Source: Diaporthe sp. PMI_573 (lineage: Eukaryota; Ascomycota; Sordariomycetes; Diaporthales; Diaporthaceae). Taken from it: 64,000 nt of DNA. The notes beneath the pieces are model-generated. The model ran no database searches and was not told where the DNA came from. It saw only the letters and a list, made by a program, of their open reading frames with translations. Of the stretch, positions 35,037 to 45,790 are shown one piece after another; within the stretch, counting starts at the first letter, position 1; each line of letters begins with the position of its first letter. The stretch covers positions 62,001 through 126,000 of the forward strand of contig JAJTUP010000077.1 in NCBI GenBank assembly GCA_021399435.1, written 5' to 3'. The translations under genes were made by a program, and so were the position numbers.

Positions 35037-37192
35037 ATGGCAAACATCTCTCTTGATAATCAACACTTTTTTGGTCCTCCTCCGCTGCCAAGCGGGAAGC
35101 CCATGAGCCAAAGCCTTTGCCCTCGGGGTAAAGGCGTCCCAATTGCCTCGCCTGGAGACCAAGAAAAGCTGCGACAAGACGGACACAACAGCCAGCGCGG
35201 TTCTCCGGCACCCCCTATGGCCAATGTGATCGAGATATCTAGCGATAGCGAGTCCGATTACAGCGATTTCGGCGAGGGTCGATCCCACACATCAATTCCG
35301 CAAGTCGACGAGCTCCGCCCACTCGTCACACCCGAAATACAAGCGGACAGCGTTGCTGATCCTAGTTCGTAGACAAATACTCTACGTTTTCTTCGGTAAC
35401 ATGTTGTGCTGACATTGCTAAGCAGGCAAGAGCTTTAATTCTTCCTGCGGCGGTAGTGGCTTGAGAGAGCCAGCAGTGACCGAGACGGCCAGCTCGGACA
35501 ACCAGAAACCCGAGCCGCTGCCAATTGCCGCTGTACGTCCTGACCTCGCTGCTGAGCGTGTCCAAGACGGCTCAAAAAAGCCGCCTTTCGCGGCTCTAAG
35601 TCATGCAGTAACGTCAAGCCAATCACAACAGCCTGGCGCAGTGGACGCCGCGGCTTCTGCACTACCATTTTCGCCTTGGATTCCGTCCTCACCCACGCCT
35701 TTGGAGCCTGGTTCAACACATGACGTAGATGATTCTATTTGGAGAATGCCGCGCGCAAGCTACCGATGCTGCGCATGGTGCCAATCGTCGAGACACAGCA
35801 ACCCAATTCAACAAAGAGCTAGTCAGGCCTGTACGGGTCTGAATCGGACCGCGATTCTAGGTCTCCCGCATCACCCAGAGAGAAGTCTCGGACGCGCGAG
35901 AGCCCATCGTATACCGATTCTGCCTCTCGGGCCGAGAAGTGGGACGAGAAGTTTCCGTCCTCGCCTCAGGCACCCCGCAGCCGCGCACGGCATCGCTCTC
36001 AGCTCGGCCATCAGCGGGCATGCAGTTCCAGCGGGTCTTCCTGGCGACCCCTGCCATAGCAGAGCCGTGGCGACTGCCTGGGTTGGGCAGAGCCGTACAG
36101 CAAGACAAGCCGGGCTCATCAGATAGCACGTCCGAGGCAGAACAGACGTCCTCCTTTCGAGAAACTGCGCGCAGCGAGGCCGCTATGAAAATAGCCCACA
36201 CGACGCCACCGAATGTGGAGTCTTCACCTTTGCCTAGTCCAAAGCATTCTTCCTTACCTCGCCCACGGCCGAAGATTGGGACCCATCGAGAGAGCAGGCC
36301 AGCTCTTGTCTCAGTGAGCAGAGGCGACCGCGATGATCAAGCCTTCTCGCCTCCCCGTAAGCGGAATGGGGCTCCTAGGAGTCTTGCGGCCCGCCACGGC
36401 ATCCGCGATTACGTTGGCTCTTTCGACGTCCATGGCGATAATGGCGACGCCGACGGCGTGCAGCAAGCTCTTGCAAATAAGAGCAAACTCCCACCGCGGC
36501 GCAAACGCCGTAGGGTGGACTCTCAACGTGAAAGAAGGCTTTACCAACAAGACACGGAGGATACTTGCAGTTCTGCCGAGGATAGCAGCAACGACTGGGT
36601 TGCTCGGCCACCGAGGCGGCGTAGGGTAAACCCACCGGACCCTAGCCACACGACAGCCGCCGATGGGCAGACCGGTTCTGACTCCGAGAACACCGGGTTA
36701 CAACAAGTCCAGACCCAAACTTCAGAGTCAGTCGGAGCACTAGCTGCAAAGTTTGCAGAATGGTTATCTCAGACAGCAGATGTTAGAAAAGCGAAAGTGG
36801 ACGGTGCGACGATATTTCAGCTACGGTTCAAGCAAGACCTCTATTGCTCGAGATGCAGACCTGCAGTGCTAGGCAACCCACATTCTGGTTACACGTCTGA
36901 TGCGCCGGCCAGGCAGCGCAACTCGACGCTAGGTCGTATTCTCAGTGGTGAATCACCTCTCGCTGAGAATCCTCTACGTTCGCCGACGGAAAATGACGTC
37001 CAAGCCCCGCCGTTGACAGAATCCGGAGCGGAGTATGAGATCGAGGAGATTGTAGAGCGCAGAAGACGTGGAAGAGGCTGGCAAGTCCGCGTGAAATGGG
37101 CGCACTGGCAAAGACTGACCTGGAAACCACGAAAGAATTTCCTCGGGACGGACGCGCTGATCGCCTTCGAAGCGCAGCATGGGCCACCCTGA
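35037..37192 (+). CDS. Chromodomain protein (multi-exon or partly broken)
   Basis: The last exon (open from about 35939 to TGA at 37190-37192) ends in a chromodomain: YEIEEIVERRRRGRGWQVRV, then KWAHWQRLTWKPRKNFLGTD and ALIAFE. The aromatic positions and the TWxPxxN turn fit the fold. Before it lies a basic, Ser-rich region with nuclear-localisation-like clusters (PPRRKRRRVDSQRERR; RPPRRRRVNPP). The probable start is ATG 35037 (MANISLDNQHFFGPPPLP). An intron near 35365-35425, with GTTCGT donor and TAAGCAG acceptor, can join the first frame to the frame open from 35426. The step to the last frame between 35700 and 36100 needs another intron or is a frameshift. It is presumably a nuclear chromatin protein. 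Confidence 0.65.
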
Positions 37193-37805
37193 CTTGGTGC
37201 TCTGAGGGACGCAGGCGGGTCACGTGGGCGAGGCTCTGCGGTCGCTACGTGTTATCTGTTGCTAGCTGCGTTTGGCATTTCTTTTTGGTGATGATGTTAA
37301 CCACCCCAGTCCTGTGGATATTTGAATTTTACTACCTCTATAGATTGTCAGTCGGCTGGAATTAGAGTCGTTGTCTTTATTATCCTCAATAGGATTCATA
37401 GCCCCGTTAATTGAAAATCATACACAAGGCGGATTGAAAAAGGGAAAAGGCAGGACTCTGCCTCGAACTCACTCCTGTATTAATTGGGATGGTAAAAGTG
37501 TGGCGACCCGATTTCTTGCGGCGCGGACACAACGCCAACTTTAACATTGCAAGCAATCCAAGATCTGACCATCCCCAACGCGAAGAACGTGAGACGGCCG
37601 AGCATGCCGCCAACCTGTAGAGATTGACCTCAAGTATGGTGTGGTTATGGTTATCGACGTGTGGTCGTTGGTAGAATCGACCTGATTGACTGTAGCATTT
37701 TCACGTAAGCACCGATCAGAGTTGCGAAGGACATTGAACCGAGTCGCATGTGGCTGCCATTGTCCAGCATGGCGCTGTCGTTTTGGCTTGCATTCCACGA
37801 TGGAG
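37193..37805. other. Intergenic, no gene seen
   Basis: Downstream region of the chromodomain gene, with short frames only. It probably contains its 3' end signal, but no clear poly(A) signal stands out. Confidence 0.4.
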
Positions 37806-37989
37806 CAGTACGTACCTTTTTCTGCCGGTCAGTACGTATCTTTTCTGCCGGTCAGTACGTATCCTCTCTTCCGGCCAGTACGTACCTTTTCTGCCGGCCA
37901 GTACGTACCCTTTCTGCCTGTAAGTACGTACTTTTTCTGCCGTCAGCAAGTCCCTTCTCTGCCGTAAATACGTACTTTCCTGTCCTGCT
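37806..37989. repeat. Minisatellite of about eight 22-24-bp units
   Basis: The unit CAGTACGTACCTTTTCTGCC plus GGC is repeated with small changes from 37806 to about 37989. The first five units are well conserved and 23-24 bp long; the last three are degenerate (22-24 bp). Each conserved unit contains the palindrome GTACGTAC-like core and a pyrimidine run. It directly abuts the 5' end of the ankyrin frame, whose N-terminus is missing. Confidence 0.9.
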
Positions 37990-38004
37990 CAGCAGCCGCG
38001 CGGC

Positions 38005-38652
38005 TTGTTCTGCCTCCCTGATTTTCAAGCCGCCGGTCGCTGGAATCGAAATCAAGTTGATTCGATTGCCGTTTCCTTAGATTCTAATTCAAATTGTAAT
38101 ATCGGATTTAATATTCCTCTTACTCCTCTTACTCCGGGTGGGGGCGATACAATACTCCGTTTTGTGCTCCGGACACCTCAAGAACGGTTCCGGGATAGCA
38201 AGAAAGATATCGTGAAGCTTTTACTAGGTACTGGTACCAGCCCGTTCCGATGTGATCAGTTAGGAGATACACCATTCCATCTCCTAGCAGGCGACACCAG
38301 GCCAGCTGGATCCTCAACAGAGGGCGGTAGGCTTTTAAAGCTCCTCCTAGGGGATTGTCCTGAACTACAGGAACCCTGTTCAGGTTCTATTAACAATAAG
38401 AACGAGTTTGGCGATACGCCGCTTATCATGGCCGTTCTTTATAACAACATCGAATGCGCGCAATTGCTTTTGAAACATGGGGCTGACCCCTATAAGCAGG
38501 GCGAGTTTGATATGACGGCTTCGGACTATGCAGTAGAGAGGGAGTACACGGAAATTGCTGGATTGCTGCTTGGTCACATTACAGCTCGAGAGCAAGAGGA
38601 GCAGGAGGCGGCTAGGAGCGAGACACCGGCAGGCGAGCAACTTCTCGGGTGA
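38005..38652 (+). pseudogene. Ankyrin-repeat protein fragment
   Basis: The frame holds three to four ankyrin repeats: DILRFV-type first repeat with KDIVKLLLGTGTSP, a second with GDTPFHLLAGDTRP and LLKLLLGDCPE, a third with FGDTPLIMAVLYNNIECAQL and LLKHGADPYKQ, then MTASDYAVEREYTEIAGLLL and a charged tail ending at TGA 38650. There is no ATG at the 5' end; the frame opens with a TTG right after the minisatellite. It is most likely the C-terminal part of a longer ankyrin or NLR protein. It points tail-to-tail at the NB-ARC fragment on the minus strand, 50 bp away. Confidence 0.7.
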
Positions 38653-38702
38653 TAGCTCCAAGCAGAGCCCGCCCACCGACGTTGCGAGGCTGGACCAAGC
38701 GG

Positions 38703-39200
38703 TCAGCGGATGTCAGCCTGCTTACTCTCTAGTGCATACCAGCTGCCATTGTATAGGACCTGCGCACACTCCTCTAGCGGTTTTCCATCTATCGGACGGT
38801 GATCAATCGCATTTTCCACATGTGCAAACAGTGCTTCACATGTGGCCCAATTGCTGTAATTTTCTGTCGGGAATCCATGCTTTAATCGACTTACAAATTG
38901 TTCCTTAAACATCTCTGTTCTGTTTCTAACGCTCAACCACTTCCTAATAGCTAGTTGCACAAGATTGTGCATTTCAAAGATGTCCCCTGTCTTGTTCAAG
39001 CATATAAGGCAGTAGTTTCGAAGTACCGCTAGGTTGTCCCCAAAGGCATGCACAGCTGAATCATCAGAAGCATCGCTAGCACCAGAAGCATCGCTGTCGT
39101 TGTCGTCTTCGCTCTCGCGGTTATTGCTCTCACCGCCTTTGCCCACATTCGCGTTACTATCCTGTCTCGCGATGTTGTCGGGCGGTCGCACCAGGTCCAC
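38703..39200 (-). pseudogene. NB-ARC/TPR (STAND) protein fragment 1
   Basis: The frame reads LRNYCLICLNKTGDIFEMHN, then LVQLAIRKWLSVRNRTEMFK, EQFVSRLKHGFPTENYSNWA and CEALFAHVENAIDHRP, ending WYALESKQ. This is the winged-helix/linker region between NB-ARC and TPR parts in fungal NLR-like proteins. An acidic Ser/Asp insert (ESEDDNDSDASGASDASDDS) precedes it. There is no ATG: homology to the second fragment starts at 39200 and unrelated DNA precedes it. The frame stops where TPR repeats should begin. Both ends are therefore cut. Confidence 0.75.
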
Positions 39201-39870
39201 TTCTCTTCTACATGCGCGCAGTGACCATGACAGGAGCCGGCACAGAGCTCATGTTCATCCGCTGCCTGATCTCACGATAGAGGCCGTATATATCCTTAGG
39301 CAATAAGCCTCTTTTGCTGTTCCCTAGGGCAATAATACGGACAGGCTTTTATGGTTGTGGAACTCTGCTAACCGATTCTAGGGCTTCTTCTGCGGCCGCG
39401 CGCTCTTGAACTGGGGTCATGATCGGGCTATGGCTGATGCTTCTCCGACTTTGGGTTGTGAATGTCGGGGTCCTATCAGTATTTCCTGTTGATGTCTCGC
39501 CCATCTTGGGTCGCGAGGGGCAGGTAGCCTGCCGTGTCCGACGTTGGAGTCGTCGGCAGCATTGCGTCGCCCCAAATCCTAGCCTTGTGCTGTTGAGGGC
39601 TAGGTGTAGAGCTGGAGTTCCAAGGTCGCTCGCACTTGAGCTGGGAACTGAACCGGCTAGCCTCGTGTCCATCTTGATCGTGAAGTTCGGCGTCAAAGTT
39701 GGGTTCTCGGCATGTGGAGGCGAGCCACTCCGTAGTGCGATACTGCTGGGAGGACGTGAGCAAGTAGTCTGTCAAGACGCAAGCAGTGACCAGTAGCAAA
39801 TGGGACTAGAAGAAGAGAATCGCAAATATTAGGGGCACTATTATTCATTGCACGCGCCCACAATGTGTGA
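39201..39870 (-). other. Unrecognised minus-strand frames
   Basis: Two overlapping minus-strand frames (39799-39476 and 39696-39349) could be joined by a one-base shift or intron into a Ser/Thr-rich protein of about 140 residues. No domain is seen, and there is no continuity with the NB-ARC fragment. Confidence 0.3.
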
Positions 39871-40584
39871 TTGAGCCCATCCTTTGGTGCTGGACAAATC
39901 AAAAGCCAGCCGCTCGCCAGCTACCGGGATGTCGACCAAATGTCAGTGCGCCGACTCAAGGCTAGTGCCATTGGCCGAGACCCCACCTGGCACGTGCAGC
40001 CGTGGAAACGTCGAGTTGGAAGACAGCTTCTGACAGCAGAGATGCCACGCCCAAACAACCAGAATCGTAGCGTATACGCAGAACCCTCCAGGCCCGAACG
40101 AATTAGACTTTATCGCGACTCCAATTGCAGAGCCCTCTTCTCCAACTTGGACAATGCATGGCTACGCCAGCGAAAACCCATCGCATTCCTTGTCCACCAA
40201 CACAATCTCTGGGTTCCCGGCTTCTCGACCGAACGACTAATCACCATCCTACGATCCTTGCAGAAGGATAACATATTTGACTCGTCCTACTTCGCCATGC
40301 GTGCCTTCCCAGAACTCTTTCAGCCCCAAGAGCCCGACTGCCCAGTTCGCGTGTCGACTCCTGCCCCTGCTACCATTCAAGTTGAACCTGACATGGTGAC
40401 CGTCGCTCAGCCACAGCAAGACCTCTATAGGTCCCTTGAGACGCAAGTTTCCCTCCTGTATCGCAACTTCACCAGTCTAAAACTCTACCAGCCTCTACTC
40501 TACCGGAATGTACTCAGATCTCACTATTTCTTCCACAGCCAAGGAGTATCGCGTCCATCGTGCTATCGTCTGTCCCCGCTCTGA
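39871..40584 (+). CDS. Hypothetical protein
   Basis: A 237-codon frame, with internal ATGs at about 39943 and 40042. A credible start is MPRPNNQNRSVYAEPSRPER at 40042. The middle part (ALFSNLDNAWLRQRKPIAFL, HNLWVPGFSTERLITILR) has normal amino acid use, unlike the chance frames nearby. I recognise no family. Its 3' end overlaps, in another frame, the start of the BTB gene, so the true end may be earlier or the two may be exons of one gene. Confidence 0.4.
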   Translation: MSPSFGAGQIKSQPLASYRDVDQMSVRRLKASAIGRDPTWHVQPWKRRVGRQLLTAEMPRPNNQNRSVYAEPSRPERIRLYRDSNCRALFSNLDNAWLRQRKPIAFLVHQHNLWVPGFSTERLITILRSLQKDNIFDSSYFAMRAFPELFQPQEPDCPVRVSTPAPATIQVEPDMVTVAQPQQDLYRSLETQVSLLYRNFTSLKLYQPLLYRNVLRSHYFFHSQGVSRPSCYRLSPL

Positions 40585-41186
40585 CTTCTTGGCTGCCGCG
40601 TGCCGGCACTCCTTCAAGGTATTCATATCGGTCCATACTCTCAAAGCTTTTAGCGCTAACGCAAACTTCCTCACAGGAAACTTCCGATGGCGTCATTTCC
40701 CTTCCCGATGGTGAACCTTCTGTCGTCGAGATGATGATTTAATACTTCTACCACCTTGATCATCGACATTCATATGATATCAACCAACTTTCTCAGTCGT
40801 CAGAGAATCAAACTTCCGACTGTCTACGCCAACCTTGCAACCAGTCTCAGGACAACGATATAAGATCCTCTGACCTTCTTCTCCATGCCAAGGTCTACGC
40901 ACTTGCTGAGAAATACATAATTGGTGGTCTCAAGGGCCTCGCCCTAAGCAAATTCAGGACTCTTGCGCTTCAATGTTGGGACACCAATGACTTCCTTGAG
41001 GCAGTTAGCGAGGTTTATACCTCTACCATCGATGTTGATAGGGGCTTAAGGGACGTTGTCCTGGAAATAATATCCGCACACCGGGGACTACTGGACCGTG
41101 GAGAAACGAAAACGCTGCTTGAAAGAGAACGCTTGCTTGCTTATGATCTCATCATGTATTACCACCAGAACGGTCAGCTACGGTAA
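40499..41186 (+). pseudogene. BTB/POZ domain gene with one in-frame stop
   Basis: From MYSDLTISSTAKEYRVHRAI (ATG 40508) the frame continues VCPRSDFLAAACRHSFK, is spliced over a clean 58-nt intron (40619-40676; GCTAACGC branch site) to ETSDGVISLPDGEPSVVEMM, and reaches TAA at 40740-40742. The same frame then runs on without a break for 147 codons: YFYHLDHRHSYDINQLSQSS, LHAKVYALAEKYIIGGLKGL and ALQCWDTNDFLEAVSEVYTS, to TAA at 41184. This is a complete fungal BTB protein of about 200-220 residues. The stop sits where related proteins usually carry a polar residue and is one C-to-T change from Gln. BTB proteins dimerise and often serve as substrate adaptors for Cul3. Confidence 0.78.
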
Positions 41187-42562
41187 TAAGCTGCATCGAT
41201 CTCTTCTTAACAGTACCCATCCTCTTGGGAAAAAAGCATATAGGGTCTAGCAGCAACCTGGGATAGTGTCCAGCCGAAGCGACGTGGTAAAGAGGTGAGA
41301 AAATGAATGACACAGGACCGGATGAAGTCTGAGCGATCAGATTCTGTGGTTGAAAGTTGGCTGTCAAGAGATAATTGCAGGGGAAGGACGTGGGCGCTGT
41401 ATTGGGGGGTCGAGGGGAGAGTGTAAAGCAGAGAACTGCTGAATGGTATAGTAAAGAGACGGAGTGCATTTTATACAAGCCTAGTTTGAATGATCTACGT
41501 TTGAACTGTCTCCGCTGGAGAGAGGTGCGAGTTCAAGTGGGTTGACATGTCCGGCTTTGCTGTTTGTGGGACTGTTGCGCATATCATCACTGCTGCCTTC
41601 CATAGCGCCTATATTTTACAACAAACCACTCCATACTGGATGCTATCTCTCACAAATCCGCTATTCTGGCCACCAAAAATGGTATTGAAACAAGGCAGGG
41701 GCAAACTTCTCGGGGAAATTCAAACAGGAGAACGCATTACTCAACTGTAGCTGTGACAATCTGGAAAAGCCGGATTAGTTCTTTTTGTTCAGCAGTAGAT
41801 GGCAGAGCCAGTGTGCGGCCTTCCAGCTCTCAGGGATAGATGTGATGGTGAATTCGATGGGTATGGCTTCCTGGGGAAGACGGCTTGGCTGATCATTCAT
41901 ATAATCTATTTACAGTTCGAAAGCCTTTTATTTCGAGGAACTATACTTGTCTTAATGTGCCACCGTTATCGCTTTCAAATCTGTCCAGTGCCCAGGGCGG
42001 TCTAGGCCTCGAAGTAATCTATGAGAGGTTATAGTTGAAGCCTGCTTCTTTCTGATTTTTTAATGCTGATTAATGACACCGAAGGAGGACTAGCCGTTCC
42101 TCCAAGAAATAGCGGCGGCAGGTTAAGTAAGGTCAGTTATGTAGGTGTGCTTCTAGTTGCTCCTGGCACAGAATTTATAGCTAGAAATATGACCCAGGCG
42201 CAGACTTGAGCTGGAGTAATCATCCAAGAGATCCAAGTGTAAGCGAAGTACATATTATGGAATAAGTGTAGGAAGCGTAAGCAGACTAGCAGTAATCTTT
42301 TACTCGCGATGATCGGAAAGATCACGAATACACAAATAATGTAAGTCCAGGTGGACAATGTGCCCGTTTGAGTGACTCAATATTGCAAGGGCATGACGGA
42401 ACAGTGTCCCTGGAATCTGGCAAGAGACTAAAACCGGAGATGGGGTCAGGTGCTTGTTAAGGAACAAAAGCCCCTTCCTGTGCTCTTCTCGGAAGATCCC
42501 AGTGGATTAAACTAAAGCTTGAGCGCCACTATTCCTCTATTCAGCGATCTCACGTAGGTACA
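41187..42562. other. Intergenic or unrecognised, one possible membrane segment
   Basis: No recognised gene. The minus-strand frame 42358-42137 is hydrophobic with two to three possible membrane spans (YIICVFVIFPII, VCAWVIFLAI) and could be an exon of an unknown membrane protein, but there is no supporting continuation. Confidence 0.35.
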
Positions 42563-44410
42563 CTAGTCTTCTGGTCGAGCGATGTGTAAGACCTTACTTG
42601 TGACATCCGCATTGTGGCAACCTGAGTTCCGCAAGTATTGCAAGCAAGCGCGAAACTGACGCTCGTTTCCAATCCGCAGCGAGTTATTGACAGTAAGAAA
42701 CTCCTTTTCCACATCGTAGCAAACACCAAATTGGTTACTATCACGTAGAATCTGAACAAAAATTCCCCACGATGGCTTCTGAGCGGCATCTTCTACGTCC
42801 TGGAGAGAGATAAGGTCCCGCCGGTTGATATCATCAGCTCGCACAACGTTGAAAACAAGCGAGGGCATGGGACGTTTATCGCCACCTGATGATTGCACTG
42901 GCCCCAATGCAACATCGCCATTAAGAGAGGTTGTTGTCCAGACTTGAAGACGCTCCTGCCGTTTCGTGGTCTTCAGAACCAGATACGTCCATTGACGGGG
43001 ATTCGGGGGAGATCACTAAGACACCCTCGGGTCTCATCGTGGTGTAGTCTGTCAAGCCCGACAGAGACACCCCAGCCGTTGAATCCGGTGGAATAGATCG
43101 GCAACTACCCAATCGGCTCTGCAACTCCTGTCGCGCTGTCGACTCCATCGATTCACAGAGGTTGGTGACTATCGACTTATACGCTTTGTATGTTTTCGCC
43201 TTTGCCGAGGGTGGTGGTCTCCACGATAGATATAATTTCTGGTGGCAGGAAGAGACTGTGAAGGATGAGGGATGGCCCAGGAGAAATCTTTGGCACAAGT
43301 AGCAACTTTTCTTGCTCAAACCAATGAACCGGAAGGAAGGTGTCAGCTCGGGGTTTTGATCGTAAAGGCCGATAAGTTGCATTTCAGCATGCACAGCCAG
43401 GCGGAGATGACAGGCCCGACGGAAGCGCACTTCGGGGTTCGAAACACTCCAGACCGTAGCCAGTCTGTTCGCAAGCTCTTCCTCACGATTTCCCACAACT
43501 CTGCGAAGGACTTGACTCAGTGGCCGTTCAGTACTCGGCGTCGAAAAGAGGAGCTTCGCGGGAGAATGAACGGTTTCTATCTGCATGGGACAGAACAATG
43601 CGGGATATTCCACCGCGAGTTGACACAACGCTCTCGATGCAACTGCGTACCTACCCAGCTTGTATATGTTGTATATCCATTGCGGCAATTGAGTGCCTTG
43701 AATGGAAAAGACTGCTTCAAGGTAGGTCAAGTATTTCCATTTTGCTTTCTCGGCCCACATGATGTGAGGCAGCAGATCCGAAGGTGGCGCATCTGCTGAG
43801 ACTGCTGTTATTACAGCGAGGTTTTTCACCCATGAAAAGAATTGTTGCCCTTCAACGGGCTCGAATGCCGAAGCTAGTTGCGGCAAGATCTTTTCGATAT
43901 CAAAGGTTTCCGACTGGACGGTCCGGAGCTTCGTAAAGTAGTGACGGATCTTCTCTATATCGAGACTGATGATTTTGATCAAGATTTCTGTTGTAACTTC
44001 CGGTCGTACGGCTAGTACAGATATCAGCCGTTGTCTTCGTCGGCAGAAGATATTGCTTTACCCGTAGCAGACAACTTGTTGAGGTCCGACACCAAATCCT
44101 GAAGACAAGACAGCGTTGAATCGCACACCCCAGCATTGCTGGCAATGCGAACCGTTGTTCCCTCAGGGGCTCCTTCTTCAATAGCCGCCGCTGATACTCG
44201 GTCTCCATCCTTGTCCGTCGAGGCTAGCAGGGCTACAGAGTCGAGGAATTTCCGTTTGAGGAGAATCTCCCTCGACACATCAGGATCGTGGGGATGACGG
44301 TCGAGTCCGTATGCAGTGGGGCTGCCCCGCACCGGATCGAGCAGGTGGAGCAGTACGGCATCCCCTATGAACCGCTTCTGTAGTTTCCCTGTGATTTCCA
44401 AGGCATTCAT
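42563..44410 (-). CDS. OTT_1508-type deaminase-fold protein
   Basis: Exon 1 (44410-44062, ATG 44410) and exon 2 (from 44011) join over a 50-nt intron with GTAAAG donor and TACTAG acceptor, giving 479 residues to TAA at 42921. The core shows the cytidine-deaminase-like zinc site: HAE at about residues 324-326 (LRLAVHAEMQLIGLY) and CYLC at about 353-356 (FIGLSKKSCYLCQRF), as in the fungal OTT_1508 family. Exon 1 (ALLASTDKDGDRVSAAAIEE, TTVRIASNAG) is the family's N-terminal region. A further 110 codons (42907-42563: SLVFNVVRADDINRRDLISL, then YDVEKEFLTVNN) look like the usual C-terminal part. They lie in another frame, so an unseen intron or a frameshift separates them. The substrate is unknown; a role in nucleic-acid or base modification is inferred from the fold only. 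Confidence 0.78.
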
Positions 44411-45340
44411 GGTTGAAAGGTTTTACGAAGGCAGTAAGTTGTTGCAGAAACTCAGCACAACACGCATGGCTGTCTGATGCGAGTACCATCGCCGGTGGTC
44501 AAGCAGATGTGTTGTCGTAAAGCTGTTTGTGAGAGAATATTCAGCTCGTGCGGGGGTGGGGTATGAAGCTCTCAGCATTCTTTCAACAGTCTTCACTAGA
44601 CTCCGATCTTCGCACCCCTGCGAGATCTTACAGAGAGTGTCAACGAAGACTGGCCTAATTCATTTCCTTCGATTAGAATGCGTCCGCAGTCAGACTGCTT
44701 CGTTGAATTTCTCAGTTGCCTGCGATTTACATACCTTCCATCTACCTAGTCCACCGGTCCGCATCCAGCTATACACTCCTCGCACAAGAATCTAAGTCTT
44801 TAGATGGATGGAACCAATGATCCATTGGGGCGAGGGCCTCGCTCTGCTGAGGATGCGGTTTCACACGAACAGTTAAAAGACACCCAAAAAAGAAAGACGG
44901 GAGTGGTAGAAATTCCGGAATAAGATGGCCCATCTTCTCATACCTATGAGGGAGTTTCACTACGACTATAGAGCCGAGTTCCCTGCCTTACTGGCAGGAA
45001 GGGACCGGGGGTCTGGTTTGCGTGCCAATCGCGTCTCAGCAGAGCGAGGTTCTTGCCCTAAATCGGTCGTGCATCCATCCATCTGGGGAGGTAGGCTCTT
45101 GGTCGAATAGTATATGGTCAGATTCATTTTGTCGTACATAGGTGACGTGCAAGGTGAAGGACCAGTTCAAGTCCTCCCAAATGTACTGTGTAAAGATCCG
45201 TCGAGCAGGTTGATTTCGAGGTGCGTCTTGCAGATGGCATCCAATATTTCGTCGGTGACTGGCGTGCCACGAGCGAGGCGAGCACATTCTTCGGGAGAAG
45301 GCCCGATTCAGTCGGCCGCTCGATGGCGGCAGGATCTTGT
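44411..45340. other. Unrecognised region beside NB-ARC fragment 2
   Basis: On the minus strand, pieces between 45400 and 45130 look coding in shifting frames (FIDENQLDQTAQYLNFSKVE, then PVTDEILDAICKTHLEINLL). This suggests a decayed gene, of a family I do not recognise, joined to the NB-ARC fragment at about 45430. From 44411 to 45030 I see nothing. Confidence 0.35.
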
Positions 45341-45344
45341 ATCT

Positions 45345-45790
45345 CTACCTTGGAGAAGTTGAGGTATTGGGCTGTTTGGTCCAGCTGGTTCTCGTCGATG
45401 AAAGATCTTGGCGACTATCGACGCTCAACCATTTCCTCATAGCTAGTTGCACAAGGTTGTGCATTTCAAAGACATCTCCTGTCTTGTTCAAGGATATGAG
45501 GCAGTAGTTTCGAAGGATCGCTAGGTCCTCCTCAAAGGTCTGCGCAGCTGAGTCCTCGGAAGCATCGCTAGCGCTAGAAACATCGCTGTCGTCATCGTCT
45601 TCGCTCTCACTGTCTTCGCTCACATCGCCTTCAGACTCGTTTGTAATGCTGTCCTGATTTACAACGTCGTGAGGCGATCGCAGAAGCCAATCCGGGATTC
45701 CCTGGCGGTCGAAAAAACTCATCAGCGAGAGTAGATCAGCTGCTGATGGCCGCTCGGAACGGATAGATTCGAATGAGATCTGCCAAGTTA
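45345..45790 (-). pseudogene. NB-ARC (STAND) protein fragment 2
   Basis: The frame reads TWQISFESIRSERPSAADLL, SLMSFFDRQGIPDWLLR, an acidic Ser/Asp insert, then LRNYCLISLNKTGDVFEMHN and LVQLAMRKWLSV, after which the homology stops and the frame ends. It is a close paralogue of the fragment at 38703-39200 and extends further toward the NB-ARC core. The left part of the open frame, upstream of TWQ, is not NLR sequence but transporter sequence. The fragment therefore has foreign DNA on both sides. Confidence 0.78.

Noticed and set aside
35461..36126. 221-codon plus-strand frame treated as a separate gene
   Set aside because: It starts at TTG, overlaps the chromodomain exon and is more likely an exon, or a shifted segment, of that gene.
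37806..37989. CRISPR-like array of short repeats
   Set aside because: Units are contiguous tandem repeats without unique spacers, in a fungal genome.
43272..43799. 175-codon plus-strand frame
   Set aside because: It is antisense to the deaminase exon that contains the HAE and CxxC motifs.
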